Below, piece after piece: positions 44,825-56,826 of a stretch of 64,000 nucleotides of DNA. Made by a program: the position numbers and the translations under genes. How positions within the stretch are numbered: the first letter of the stretch is position 1; the number at the start of each line of letters is the position of its first letter. The notes under the pieces were generated by a model that did not search any database, was not told where the DNA came from, and was given only the letters and a program-made list of their open reading frames with translations. The stretch is from Salvator merianae. Taxonomy: Eukaryota > Chordata > Lepidosauria > Squamata > Teiidae. The stretch lies in assembly GCA_003586115.2 (NCBI GenBank), contig QVOM02000034.1, positions 142,128,290 to 142,192,289 on the forward strand, read 5' to 3'.

Positions 44825-46083
44825 AAGAGACTATTACTGTCCCCAGATTCTCCTATGATCAGGACTGTAAATGGAACTCATACAAAGATTCTTGAACAGC
44901 ACCTCTTTTGCCACCTCATTAAATAATGTCACCTTTCAGATATCAACATTACTTAAAAAAATGGTTGTGCCATCTCTGTAGTTGTTCTCTTGAGTTTCGC
45001 GGTACACAAGATTCCCAAGGATGCTTCACTTTTTGTTCAGTGGCATATTGAAAGAGAGGAAAATGAAATATATTTTACGACTGGCATGTTTTGATCAGTA
45101 CCTAATGTGGCGAACACTTTGCACTGGCATCCCATCTGTACCAAACAGTTGTAAATAACGACCCATCTGCTTGAAAACGATGGTTTTGTTAGCACATTCA
45201 TGAATTCAGCGCTTTGCATAATTATGCTTATTAAAAATATGCACCTGAATTTCCTTATTTAAACTGTTTGTTCTGGACAGCAGTTTTCCAGTAAACCAGT
45301 GCTAATGGACATTGTTTTGCTGAAAAGAAAAACCGTGTTGCGTATGCATGTGCTTTATTCAGCTTGAATAATGTTTCAAAATAGTGTTTTGGAGTGGCAT
45401 CTATCTATAGAAAATCATAAAAGTCCTGATTGTGTTTCTATTCTATATGAATTTATTTTTTTAAACTCCAGTTTATTTCATATGCAGCCGGGGTAGAGGT
45501 GGTGCCAGAGTCTAGAATGTTCAATTCGTAGGAAATAACCACATTTTGAGAGCTGAGCAAAATAAATGTCAGGGATGATTAACTTAAAATCATCATTTCT
45601 TTGCAGTTTAATTTAGTAGTTGTTCACAAAGCCCTGTTAAATATGACAGAGCACTCCGATGGATATGGGGGATGGTTTGAACACTTGCACTGGATCAGGG
45701 AGAGAGAAGCAATATATACAATTCAGTAGTTTTATGGCAAGCCATAAATCTTTACTAAAACTTCTCTTTCTGCTATTGCGTGTATATCTCTTGCTGTCTC
45801 AAGTTTGTTCATTTCTCCGAGTTTATCTTATCCTCTTCAGTATATATTAATATATATATATTATATATATATATAAAAAATGGGGGACTGTTTTGTTTTA
45901 GCATATCTGCTGTTTGTTTCCCTCTTTGCCACCCTTCAGTGTGGTGCAGAGAAGGTTAATGACATCTGTCTTTCTCCAGTACTGATACAGGGAAAAGTGT
46001 GTGTGAAAGTCTGTGGTCTTCTGTCTCTGATATCCCACCCTCCCACCCTTGATTTCTCCGTCTTGATTTTCCTATGCTGAAAT
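44825..46083. other. Unassigned, with an AT microsatellite
   Basis: An (AT)n-type repeat occupies about 45841-45876. No exon or element was recognised in the rest. Confidence 0.4.
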
Positions 46084-46392
46084 GCAAGCAGTCTGTCAGA
46101 GGTGGTGACAGCAAGCAGCCTGGATAGCTGTAAGAAATGGTTAGACAAATTCTTGGAGGTCAGGTGTATTAATGGCTACTACAATGGATGCCTAGGTGCT
46201 GCCTCCAGGTTGGAGAGACAGGCAGGATGCCTCTAAAGGCCATTTGTAGGTAGTCAAGAACAGATGAAGGTAATGCCTTTGTCTTTTGCTTGAAAATGTC
46301 AGAAGCAATTGGTGGGCCACTGTGTGAGACAGGATGCTGGACTAGATGGGCTGTGGCCTGATGCAGCAGGACTCCTCTTATGTTCTTATGCC
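46084..46392 (+). mobile_element. CR1-like LINE 3' end
   Basis: GTCAGAGGTGGTGACAGCAA, TTAGACAAATTCTTGGAGGT, TTGGAGAGACAGGCAGGATG and CTGGACTAGATGGGCTGTGG align with the 8.45-8.81 kb copy. A segment of about 40 bp near 46260-46300 (GATGAAGGTAATGCCTTTG) is an extra insertion relative to that copy. It ends at TCCTCTTATGTTCTTATG. Confidence 0.7.
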
Positions 46393-48065
46393 AAAACTCA
46401 TTCCATTTCCAGATCCTTGGTAAGAATGGAAAGAGGAATTCAGCTTCTCTCTTATTATTCTGAATGATCATTAATACATAGTTAGGTTAATACTTTAGTT
46501 AACTTATGACTGTAAATTTTAACCATTTTGAGGCAACATCTTTTAAACAGTCAAGTATGACTCTGCTATACTGCATTAATGATGTAAATGATTTTCACCG
46601 TGGCTGTCCTTTTGGATGTTGAATTTTATTCTAACCTGTGCATAAAAACTAGTTAGCTATGTCTTTTGTGACCAAGAGGTCCATATTGCAGTTTTCAAAT
46701 TTCACCTAAGGTTCTACACAATCCTTCTGTTGCTGTCGAAAATTAGAGGAATTACTGTGTCCAGTATCCTAGCAATCTCTAAGAATTAAGCAAATGTTAC
46801 CTGCAGTCTGTCTTGCTCTGCATGCCGATGTACAGTTTTACATCATCTAAAACTCATTTAGTTGATTGATATAGCAATAAAAAGATGTTTACCAGCAGCC
46901 AAGATAAAAAGCTTTGCTTAACAGTGTTTGTCAAATATGAACGATCTTCTAGTCTTCTTTCTTTTTCTAAGATAAGCATGTGGTAGATAAAGCATGATAT
47001 CTGACAGACTGCAAGTATTTGAGAAATTTTTCAGCTTGGGAAAATCAGCTTATAGAATTCCAGATAATAACATATTGTAGCATAAGAACTTGAAAATGAA
47101 CAAACCAAAACTAGGAATCAGTATGTATAATTGAACCAAAATAATTCAGTGTCCTTTTGCTTTCTGTTTCATATTTTGTTAGTTTATAAGAATCTTTTAG
47201 GTTAGGCTAAGAATTTTTTAAATATATAATAATTTCTACCCAAAAGTACGAGTATGCCTGCATGCATACTCATGTGCATACATTTACACATCCTCCGCAT
47301 CCCCAAATGTTTCTGTCTTATCTTTCCTTGGTTTGTCATTTGGGCTTGTTGCTTACTGCTGAAAGACGGTACTTTGGCATGACATCATATCTATAGGGAC
47401 ATGATTAAAAAAGATGGCTACGTTCCTTACATGCCAGTAGCTTTTTGCTTTTTAAAAGATATAAACTAGTCTACCAAGTAACAATATTCCATGTGCTGTG
47501 CATTTAATTTTTTGTCTTCCATCATGACATATTCCTTCCAGCCTTTGTCACATCAAAGGGATTTTGGCCAAATTCACACATTTTGTAGTGTGGAGCTTCA
47601 GTTTTGGTGTTGAAGAATTGACTTATGTCTCCCTCTTCTACACATTTCACACATTGTTTCTGCAGGAGCTTATTATGAATGATTCATGAAGTTTTATCTT
47701 TCTTTAATTTTTCACGAAGAGAGAGTTCTGGGTGTGGCTGCACGTTAAGTCAAAGGCTTCTTGGAGAGAATGCTGTGCCAGTTAGAAGGCTGTCTAGTAT
47801 GTGTCTAGTCTTGTTTTGCTGCCTTTGTAGCATATTTCCATTTAATGGGATTAGAGGTTAGACTGAGCATTTTATATTTGAGCATTTCACTTCAAGGTTT
47901 CATGACAATACTGTAGTTCAAAGAAATATATTTAAGGGTAGTATAGAGCCCAGTTTTAGAGCAGTGGAAGACATCTAACATTTCCATGCATTTATTGCAT
48001 TTATGAAAATCTAACTTTTCCACATCAAGATACCACTTGGTTTGGCTTGGCCTTACCTTGCTTTC
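46393..48065. other. 1.7 kb with nothing recognised
   Basis: AT-rich DNA with no long frames or end motifs. Confidence 0.45.
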
Positions 48066-48155
48066 TGTTGCATTCTGTTCCGTTCTGTTCTGTTCTGTTC
48101 CATTCCATGCCATTCCATTCCATTCCATTCCATTCCATTCTGTTCCATTCCATTC
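48066..48155. repeat. (TTCTG)n/(TTCCA)n pentanucleotide repeat
   Basis: About five TTCTG-type units pass into about ten TTCCA-type units with few interruptions. The antisense reading gives a Trp-Asn-Gly-Met/Thr-Glu repeat that is not a real protein. Confidence 0.9.
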
Positions 48156-49014
48156 TATTATTTTCCTTTTAAGTAACTTATATGGGATGAAGCTTTCCAT
48201 TTCAGTGGAGTTGTGTGTTTTTCTAGACTTACAATCTTAGTATGCTGTTTCTTTCCTTAAACATGCAAAGACAAAATGAAGTAACAGTTGAGAAATTGTT
48301 CCTGCTCTGATTTTTTTTTTTCCAAAAGTAGAAATATATAACAGCAAGTCTTTGCAACACTGAATAAAATTAACAGCAAAAGGTACCAATACTTTAAATT
48401 ATTATGTAGCCAGCTGACCTATTGGGCATGAGTTCTAGAACTCTTTTATAGCTGTCTCTGCCTTGCTATATAGTTGATAAAACTATGGTAATTTGAATAA
48501 AAAAGGTGCTCTGCCAATGTCTCTACCTATCTACCCTGCCTGGAACTATTGTATGATCAGGATCATAATAAAGCCATTGGGATTTCCTTTACTAGGAGTT
48601 TGAGTAACTTGCTAGCTTAGATTTGATCTGGATGCTCACTTTGGACATAGGAAAAGTGACTTTCTTTAGTGGGATAACTGGACACACTTGTGGAGCAAGT
48701 GTTCTCTCTTCCCTTTTAAAAGTTGGGGAGTGTAAAGAAAAAAAAGCTTGAACTTGTAGAATCAGAACATAATAAATACCGTCAAATATTCTGTAACATG
48801 CTTTTCTACAGCTAGTAAAATGAAACTTTCCTCATTTATGTGATCATGTGATTTTGGCCTCTATAATGTCACTGACATACACTGTAGACTATGTTGCTTT
48901 CCATGGTGCCTACTCCTACCCTTTCCATAAAAAGCAATTATCATACCATGGTTTTGTACTATATGGTGGTTTGTAGAACCCCCAAACCACAATATTTTAT
49001 GAGAAACGGTTATA
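48156..49014. other. Unassigned
   Basis: No features were recognised. A weak inverted pair, ATACCATGGTTTTGTACTAT and ATGGTGGTTTG, lies near 48943-48975. Confidence 0.35.
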
Positions 49015-49380
49015 CATTGTCATGAAAAAGTGTTTACCCCCTTCCTTATTCCTTCTGTTTTTTCATAATTTGCTTAATTGTTTCAGATCTTCAAACAAAA
49101 TTTAATATGAGATAAAGGCAAACCTGAATAAATTTAAAGTACAGCTTTAAAACATTCCAATACCTTTATCAGCCATATGAAAAAGCGATTGCCTCCCTTC
49201 GTTACTCAGACAACTAATGAACCAAATGTAATTGATAATTGGGTTCAGGCACAAGTTAATGATACTCACAGATGTAAGATTAAATACTTTTAAATTGCTT
49301 TTATATTGTTGTGAGTACTTTTGGGTATAGATATAATACTGTGGGATTTCAAGAACCTGACCCTGAAAGGTTTGGGCTGA
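49015..49380. mobile_element. DNA-transposon end remnant (Tc1/mariner-like?)
   Basis: ATTGTCATGAAAAAGTGTTT followed by ACCCCCTTCCTTATTCC, then TGTTTCAGATCTTCAAACAA, and later CATATGAAAAAGCGATTGCC resembles the end region of a vertebrate transposon family whose ends read GTGAAAAAGTATTTGCCCCC and GTGAAAAAGTGATTGCCCCC. Only one end is visible and no transposase is recognisable. The superfamily is a guess. Confidence 0.4.
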
Positions 49381-51555
49381 AACATGACTGGTCATGAAGA
49401 ACGTGCCAAGCTAAGAATCCCATATATTATTTTGTTGTCTGTCTACAATACCCATCAAGGACATTTTTATACACTGGTTTTATTGTGAGCTTTTGTGTAT
49501 TTAGTCATTGAACTTCTTATGTGTGCCTATTCTGTTGTTGAATGTATTCTTAGGAACCGTACTATCCACATATAGTGTCCATTTATGAATTTACTTATTG
49601 ATTTTGTTGTTTGTGTTGGGAGATTCTTTTGTATCTCCTTTGGTCTTGAACTGGGAGTATTTGATTGGTTGGTTCCACAATTCACATGTACATTTTTATT
49701 GGAATATTTGGACATTACTACTCATTCTCACTCAGAGAAATGAATATAGCACTTCTCTGATGTTGTGTCTGAAGATCCTCCTAGAAAATATATTTTGCAT
49801 ATACTGTTAATTAATTATTTTCTTAACATACTGTCAACTTGCAATCCTTTAAAAAATATTGGGAAACAAAGCTGGATTAAATCTGAGGTCTGAACAATGT
49901 TAAAAAGGATCGAACAACTACCATGTAGACTTTATGCACTCAGTGTTGCTTTCAATGCATTTAAGCCTCATGTCTGGTGCTGCAACTATAAAAAAAAAAA
50001 GATATTCTGATTTTGTTAAGAGTTTGTTGTGATTCAGTGCTCTAAGAAGGGACAACTAGCCCTCGAAATGAGTAGTTGTAAGAGATAGTTTTTGAATGGG
50101 AAGGCTGTACTAATTGCAGCCATTCATTCAGGCTCCTGAACATTGGAGATATGAAGATTTGGCACTATTCCAGTTTGTCCCCAGAATAACACGAACTGAA
50201 CCAATCCCTGTAAAAGTATGACCTTGTTGGACCTTAGGAGAACAAAATGTTGACAAGGATCTGCTACTCAACATGGCAGCTGCTTTTAGAACTGAGTTGC
50301 ATTGGAAAGAAATACTTGTTGACCCTTCTTTTCTGTAAGGTCTGATGACCTCATTTTTTTTTTTTTTTTTTGCCAGACTTGGCTTGGCACCAAATTCTGC
50401 CGAACTCAGGATGAGTGGATGGAAGTCAATGTAGCATCAAGTTCTCACTGCACATCTCTACCAAAGGATTGGTTCAGAATTCTGAATCTCTTGTGTCCTT
50501 CTCATACAATTAAGAGAACTCATGATATCACTATGCATGCTAAATAGTGCTGAGCTGCTTTAGCTTTGAACAAAATTCTGTGTATCTGAATATTTATTGG
50601 GGAAGCTCATGCTTTTAGAAAGATAATGATCTTGTGATAATGCCTAACCTAGTGTCTTCCAGATGTTTTAGAGCACAGCTGCCCTGTTTGTTATCTGGGA
50701 CTGATTTCCATCATAGCTCAAAACTTCTGATAGTCACTATGCTGGCATAGGTGAGTGTAGGTCTGGTAGTGGTAGACTGTTCTGATATTGTTCTGTATTT
50801 TTTCACAGAACAGTTGGATAGTTTTGTTTCATTTAATTATTTCAGGGAGAAAGATGCTTAATGCTCCTCTTTGGAGATTCTAAAAGCATTAATAAAGAAT
50901 CAACTATAATTAATTCTACAGTCTATGATAATTATCAAGGAAGACAGGCACATAAAAGCATACAATTACACTGAAGCAAATTCATACTTGATCATTAATT
51001 AGTAAATCATCAAAAGCAACTCTGCAGATGTTAGTCATTTTGTATAGTAGAACTGAATCCGGTTGCATTCATCATATTAGCCCTAAGTATTTTTGCCTTA
51101 ACAACAGTTTTGAAAAATGTTTGTATGTATGTATGTATGAGTAAGTGTATTGATTAGTCAAATGACCATATCAACTTACAAAATACTAAAATGACTATAA
51201 AACATAAAAGTTCAAGATGAATTAAATCAAGCACTGGTACATATCAAAACTACTAACTCGTAACTCTTATATGTCCTAATCCCTCTTATAAGCCATTCTG
51301 ATCTGTTCCAAATAAGCTTTTCTTTGCTCTGAAGCTTTAACAGAAAATAAAGCAACTTTTCTAATAATGTGGACATTAGTTTCCCTGAAGCAAATAAAAT
51401 AATTTGTTGTGAACCTCCCAGAATGCCATGAGCTTTGGGAGAAGTTTCAAGTGTTGTCTTTTCTTCTTGTAGGTATGGGAACCAAACAACATGTGGCTTA
51501 AATCCTCAAAAAATGCTGACTCACAAATGCACAGTCTTTCAGAGAAAGAGACTCA
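49381..51555. other. 2.2 kb unassigned, with simple repeats
   Basis: A run of 18 T lies at 50354-50371 and a (GTAT)n microsatellite at about 51122-51139. No coding or element structure was recognised. Confidence 0.45.
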
Positions 51556-52447
51556 GGGTGTGCTCGGACAGGCTATTTTGGTCACCTTCCAAGCGAATGT
51601 AAGCCGGCAAGTCCACAAAGTCTTTCCTGGAAGTTGCCCTCGAGCCTCTCCATGGCTCCCTGGAGTTGACTCTTCTGCATTCACCTTTTCAGTGTTCTCA
51701 GGTCTCCTTAGAGCTGAGTGGGGAGTGCCTCAACCAATCACAACCTTGCAGGAACCCCTCAGATGATAGGACAAGAAGGAAGGGGCACCAGTGAGCTCTT
51801 GCCAGTTCTGGGAAACTTTTGGAGATCAAAGGAAAATAAATAACTCCTATCCTGCCTTCTGTTCTTAAAAAGCATACTGGGCATTAGCAATGGAGAGAGA
51901 GAATTGAGTGAAACATTTCACTGAAGCATCGGGCAATCAGAGAAAGAGAGAGGGATACCAGCGAGCTCTTGCCAGTGCTGGGAAACTTTTGAAGATCAAA
52001 GGAAGCTGAAGTAAAAATAATTCCTACCCTTCCTTATGTACTTAAAAACCACACTGGACTTTAGTAACAAGCTGTGGGAGAGAGAGAATTGAGTGAAACA
52101 TTTCACTCAAATGCATCTCCATTAAACTGATCTGCAAAAAGAGCTCCTAACCTGCTTTCTTTATATTAGAAAAGCAACTGATTTCTCTTAACGAGGAGAG
52201 AGAGAGAGATTTGATGTTTCTTTTGCAAACAAAAAAACCTGGCAATTAAGGAGTTAAGGACTTGGACACTGCTTCCGCAGAGAGGCAGGGAGTGGCCAAT
52301 CAATGAGCAGTACCTTTTTCAGGCTGAGTGTTGCATCGCTGAATTGGCTTAATGGGTAACTGTGTGTGGAAGGCTTTTTTCCTGTGTGCCCAGGAATTGT
52401 TTGCTCCTCTTATGCAGGCGATTTTAAAAATCACTAGTTTGAACACA
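51556..52447. mobile_element. Unclassified non-autonomous element with internal tandem repeats
   Basis: The left edge AGGGTGTGCTCGGACAGG faces a right edge reading AGTTTGAACACACCT, which would be imperfect inverted repeats. Between them two units of about 165 bp are tandem (51787-51925 and 51953-52115), sharing GAGCTCTTGCCAGT, CTGGGAAACTTTTG and GAATTGAGTGAAACATTTCA; a third, shorter unit (52125-52215) keeps only part (GAGCTCCTAACCTGC, GAGAGAGAGAG). The flanks of the array are non-repetitive. I see no coding sequence. The class is unknown. Confidence 0.5.
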
Positions 52448-53529
52448 CCTTCAGTGATATGTTCTACTTTTTACCACAGAATCAAGTTGTTCTAAGTGAG
52501 CCCAAGTATATATTGTTCTTAGATGGTAAGGCATATGATACAAGATGTATTTCTTCATCTGAGAAGTAGTTTTGTGGTGGTCCAACTGTATCAGTGCTCT
52601 GGATGTGCTGAAAATAGCCATATCATCTTGGGCAAGTCACTTTTACTAAAGTAATCAGCCCAATAAGATTTCAGATGTGGCAGTTTTCCACACTGGGTCT
52701 TATTCTGGATTATATTCTGGAATAAGGGCCTGCTGTCCACATTCAGACACATTTAGAATAGAAAAATCTACGTATATAAAATTACAATACAGCAATGCAC
52801 GAAGAAATATCTGGTTATTAAACACCCTTTCATCTTTCACTTACAAATATTATTTTATGCATGTCTACCCTGTTCGAGTATATTCTGGAGTTTATTTGTT
52901 ACAAACCTAGATGTGTGTGACTAAACAGTAGGATCAACAAAGAAAAATATGTATAGCACAAATATAAATAAAATGCTTTGGTCGTTCAGGACAATGTTGT
53001 AGATAGCTGATGATGTTTCATTTTACTGTTTTTATGTGAAATACTTTTTTTCACTTAGGTACAATATTTTAAATAATTTTTTTATGTTTCTGAAGTCCAA
53101 GGTGAGAGTCAATTCTTGTTTCGCCAGAACAGGGCCATTTAATTTTTTAATGGCTATGTCTCTATCCCTTCAGAAAAATATCTGGAAATAACAGAACACC
53201 AGATTTTTGCAGTAGTTCCACAGGTGCAGAACATCATAAGATTTAATTTACAAATGGCATCCAAGTGATTTGTTTTCCATGAAAGTTTTCCTCACCTTTC
53301 TATCCAGGAATGCGCCGTCTGAGCAAATTTTGCGCTGCTGTATTATATTCATAGATTATATAATGTGCACTTGCTAAGATATAGAATACTCTGTCTGCTG
53401 AGCCCTCTCATGTGTATTGAAAACATTAAAGATATTCAGTATTCTGGAAGATCAGTATTCCTGCTAAGTGACTCCTAGTTCTTCTGCATGTAGTACTGCC
53501 AGAGTGAGAAGGAGAGAGGTTGGATGGGT
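52448..53529. other. Mostly unassigned, with SINE and MITE fragments
   Basis: TCATCTTGGGCAAGTCACTT (about 52624-52643) is a SINE-like phrase. A half copy of the 180-bp MITE follows at 52683. The rest is unassigned. Confidence 0.4.
52683..52745. mobile_element. 180-bp hairpin MITE (family 1), left half only
   Basis: TTTTCCACACTGGGTCTTAT, TCTGGATTATATTCTGGAAT and AAGGGCCTGCTGTCCACAT match the left arm of family 1. The right arm is missing, so this is a truncated copy or one arm of a rearranged element. Confidence 0.6.
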
Positions 53530-53640
53530 TATATTTTAAATATATTTTTGTGTCTGTTGTATCATACATTGTGACCCGCCTTGGGACTACGAGGTGAAAG
53601 GTGGACTACAAATGTTATAAATAAATTAAAAAATTTAAAA
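53530..53640 (+). repeat. L2-type retroposon 3' end
   Basis: TTGTGACCCGCCTTGGGACT, ACGAGGTGAAAGGTGGACTA and ACAAATGTTATAAATAAAT give the typical L2-like 3' end with an A-rich tail. No coding part is visible. Confidence 0.6.
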
Positions 53641-55151
53641 AATAGTGCACAAAGAATTCACTGTTTTCATCAATGAAAATACATCCCCTGTTGTACGTGA
53701 TGAATGTATATTTGTTGATTTTTTTAAACTTCCTACTCAGTTGCTTCCAGCCAGTATTCAAACTGTAGTGATGTGCTACTGTTTTGTGTTTCACCTCTTT
53801 GCACTTTTCTGCTAGATAATGCCTTCTAATGCCTTTGGTCCTTTTCTTTCTTGAAATAAAGCCTGGCTGTGTTCTTGCTTGAAAGGCACAAGTCGCCATT
53901 TGTCATTCTTAAACTTTTACAGAACTGTCAAGCAATACAGTTTTGTACTGTAAAACAAAATCACTATGCTCCGATCATAAGTTTTAATATCCTCCCAATT
54001 TGCCATCTCATCCATATGTGTCACATTTCCCACAACACGTCTTGTTAGAAGTTCTGTAGACCCATCTGTGATATTCTGGGCAGGCAGGAAAGATAGGGTT
54101 GCAGCCACCCCTGGGTATTTATGCTCTACAGCAGATTGCTAAAAAAGATCTTCCTATAAGAATGATGGTTTCCCAAAAGGCATTATTCCAGGTTGACACA
54201 TCACACAGCACAGAGAAATTTGTCAGCAGTATTGTTTGACTGCCTTTAAACTATTTATGGAGAGCCTTTTTAGTAAAAGATAGACATTGTTTCTTGTATT
54301 ACAACAAATACACATAGGCAAGTCTCCCGGATGATGCTGAAAGAAGTCAGAGATTAGTGGCCAATTGAATTATTGAAGGGAATTTAAATCAGTAATTAAA
54401 GGCATGATTTCAGCTACTAAGAGAATGTTAACTCATATCAGTCAGGGGTAATACTAATTGGTTTTTGTAACATTTCTAAGTTCTAGGTTGCAGAAAATGA
54501 AGTTTGCATTGAGCAGGTATCACTAATATCTGTGATACCTGATGTCACAGTGGTGGGGGGGGGGGGCGCAGGTTCTGGTATCCACAAAGTTTCTCAGCCC
54601 CTTGAATTGCCTTCTTTGTCCTGAGATGCAAGACAGACAGCCTCCACCCTTGAAAATTGCATATAGTTAATCTTGTAATTAAAGTATATTTAGCATAACT
54701 ATTTATGAAGAGTAATTACAGAGAAAAAATAAGCAAGGTTTGGAGTGCATGTATCCAAAAGGAATCAATAGAGGAAATACAGGATGTTAGAGCTGTAAAG
54801 CATAAAGTCCACAGTCAACAGTGGTATCATTAACTAGCCCTATGAACAATGGTGGGTGACAAGTAGAGTGCAAGGAAGGGATTAAATGCTACTAGCCTTT
54901 GATATCTGTAAACTTGTGAATGTTTTACAGGATAGTTGTTGAAGTTTCTGTTTCCGATACCCTCAAAAGAGAGGGTATCAAACTGTTCCGGGTGACTGGT
55001 ACCTTGGATGGCACATTTGCTATATCAGGCTTAGGGGATCTTCAAGGCTATGCATGTATTATGAATAATGCTTGTGAACTGAATTACCTTGACCTGAGTG
55101 GGAATTGCTGTGTCAGGTATCACACTGCATGAAATCCCTGCCATGAGCTAT
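53641..55151. other. Unassigned, with a G-run and a small hairpin
   Basis: A run of 12 G occupies 54555-54566. GATACCCTC and GAGGGTATC form a perfect 9-bp stem (54956-54979) within a 70-codon plus frame (54920-55132) that has no recognised motif. Antisense frames at 53615-54108 also lack motifs. Confidence 0.4.
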
Positions 55152-55621
55152 GGGTGCGATCAGACAGGGCTTTTTTCAATTGCCCCTTTCAGAAAACCTG
55201 TTTCTTTCACAGACACACAAAAAGCAGCCATTTGAACAGTTAAAATAATAAACCTACCTCATGTCACTAGACTGGTCTTTTCATTCACCTCGAAATCTGG
55301 CAATGCCTTCCTGACACCAAGTGCTTGCCATTGATTGGTCACTTGCCTACCCAACTTTCCATGGCCCTGATTGGTCACTGTCTGACAGTGTTTGCTCCCA
55401 TGCTGTGATTGGCTATATTTCCCTCCTGTGTGGTTATGAAGCTCCCTGCCTAATGCAACTGAAAGTAAGAGTCACTTTTGGTGTTATTTTTCCTCATATA
55501 GGAAGAGGAAAATATTCTCAGGCTTCAGGATGTGGTAAGGCAATTTTAGAAATTTTATGTCTATCCTTACAGCCTCAAATTCACCCAGAGGGCATTTCAT
55601 TAAGTATGTCTGATCATTCCA
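55152..55621 (+). mobile_element. MITE family 2, copy 3, with three CCAAT boxes
   Basis: The left end GGGTGCGATCAGACAGGGC and the right TATGTCTGATCATTCCA are imperfect inverted repeats. The body is colinear with 5656-6076. Three inverted CCAAT boxes (ATTGG at 55334, 55370 and 55408) are spaced 36-38 bp apart in short tandem units. The flanking trinucleotides are TAT and TAG. The 136-codon frame starting at 55321 arises from this element and is not a gene. Confidence 0.7.
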
Positions 55622-56297
55622 TAGGGTTAATTGCATCCCATGCACTGGAAGGGTTTAGATGGGCAGACAGTGGAGCAAGGAGAGATGTCAGTGGAGTAAC
55701 TGGCCATGGTGTGAGGACTGTCCCAGGCTGAGGATGAGTTGGTATGTTTGAAGATCTCCAGGTTGGTCCAATAAAGCACAGTAAAATTGTGTTTAATTCG
55801 TCATTTTCTGCAAGTGGTGTCTGTAGACTTTTGGGCCAGTTTGTTGTCACCAGAAATCAGGCTTATTTCTACATTATTTCAAAGTCTGGTTTACAGAAAT
55901 AAAAAGCTAATAGTGACTCACCACTGAGACCCTGTGCTGCACCTTGCACAATAGACCACCGCTGTCTAATAACAGTGACATTTACTTAGGCAGACACAAT
56001 TATAGGCATGAGGAAGGGTTAACTAATATACTAATGGGTTTAAATCCTAGTAGCGTGCAATGCCTTCTTAGCTTTCCAAAAAGCAAATATCTGGTTGGAT
56101 GTAGGTGAATGTCAAATAAACTCCTTGTACACACAGTGAATCTACCGTTAACAACATTTCAATGGGAAAGACACATGTCTGGGAAAGTCTTTGAATTAAC
56201 CTTTTCAGAAACAATGGAGTGGGGAAAGAAAGACAAAGGAAAGTGATGCAAGAGCTGAACAGCTTCTCAGGGGTTGCTCCTGTGCAGAAGAAGATTA
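55622..56297. other. Unassigned
   Basis: Nothing recognisable was found here. Confidence 0.35.
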
Positions 56298-56345
56298 TTA
56301 ATTTATTTGCATTTCCATTCCATCTTATACACTAAGGCCTCATTA
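56298..56345 (-). repeat. L2-type tail, antisense
   Basis: TTTATTTGCATTTCCATTCC then ATCTTATACACTAAGGC is the complement of the tail type seen at 58505-58572 (GGGTATAGGGCGGAATAAAA, ATGCAAGCAAATAAA). Confidence 0.45.
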
Positions 56346-56435
56346 AGTTAGATATATAAAATAAAACAAATAAAATAATAAATATAGGGCAAATCAGCAG
56401 GCTGTACCACATTGCAATTATTCCTCTTCCTGGTG

Positions 56436-56826
56436 TAAGATGGTTCTGAATCCTGTTGTGGGTGGCAGTCAGGAGAAAGGGACCATTGCTGGGAGCCTGA
56501 AGATTGTAGCATCTCACCAATTTCCTTGGTCCCTCGCTTCTCTAGGCAAGGAGCCTGAATAAGGTAGCAACTCACTCATTTCCATTCTCCTGCACTCCCA
56601 TAGGCAAGATGCATATGAAGCGGCTGTGAGAGGCAGCTGAGAAGAAAGGACCACCAATGGGAGCTTGAAGAGGGTCACAGCTCACCAGTATTCTTTCTCC
56701 TCCACTCCATGATGTAAGATGGTTCTGAAGCCTGCAGTGGGTGGCAGTTGAAAAGGGGAAAGGACCACCAATGGAAGCCCAAGGATGATAGGAGCTCACT
56801 AAGGTACTGTCTGCTCCACTCCCAAG
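56436..56826. repeat. Tandem repeat, unit about 115 bp, roughly 3.5 copies
   Basis: Each unit carries TAAGATGGTTCTGAAGCCTG (or a variant), GGGTGGCAGT, GAAAGGACCACCAATGG and ends in TCTGCTCCACTCC. Clear units are 56601-56712 and 56713-56826; the first (from 56436) is followed by a partial unit without its first half. Frames on the minus strand (56332-56856) read through the repeats but have no known motif. Confidence 0.7.

Noticed and set aside
47892..48200. 102-codon frame with a Trp-Asn-Gly-Met/Thr-Glu repeat
   Set aside because: It is a translation of the pentanucleotide microsatellite.
54920..55132. 70-codon frame after a TTTTACAG acceptor-like site
   Set aside because: There is no donor site of note, no homology that I recognise, and a hairpin in the coding part; evidence for an exon is too weak.
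55321..55731. 136-codon plus-strand frame
   Set aside because: Most of it lies within MITE family 2, including its CCAAT repeat units.
56436..56826. CRISPR-like repeat array
   Set aside because: Units are long, diverged and directly adjacent without unique spacers, and the DNA is clearly vertebrate.
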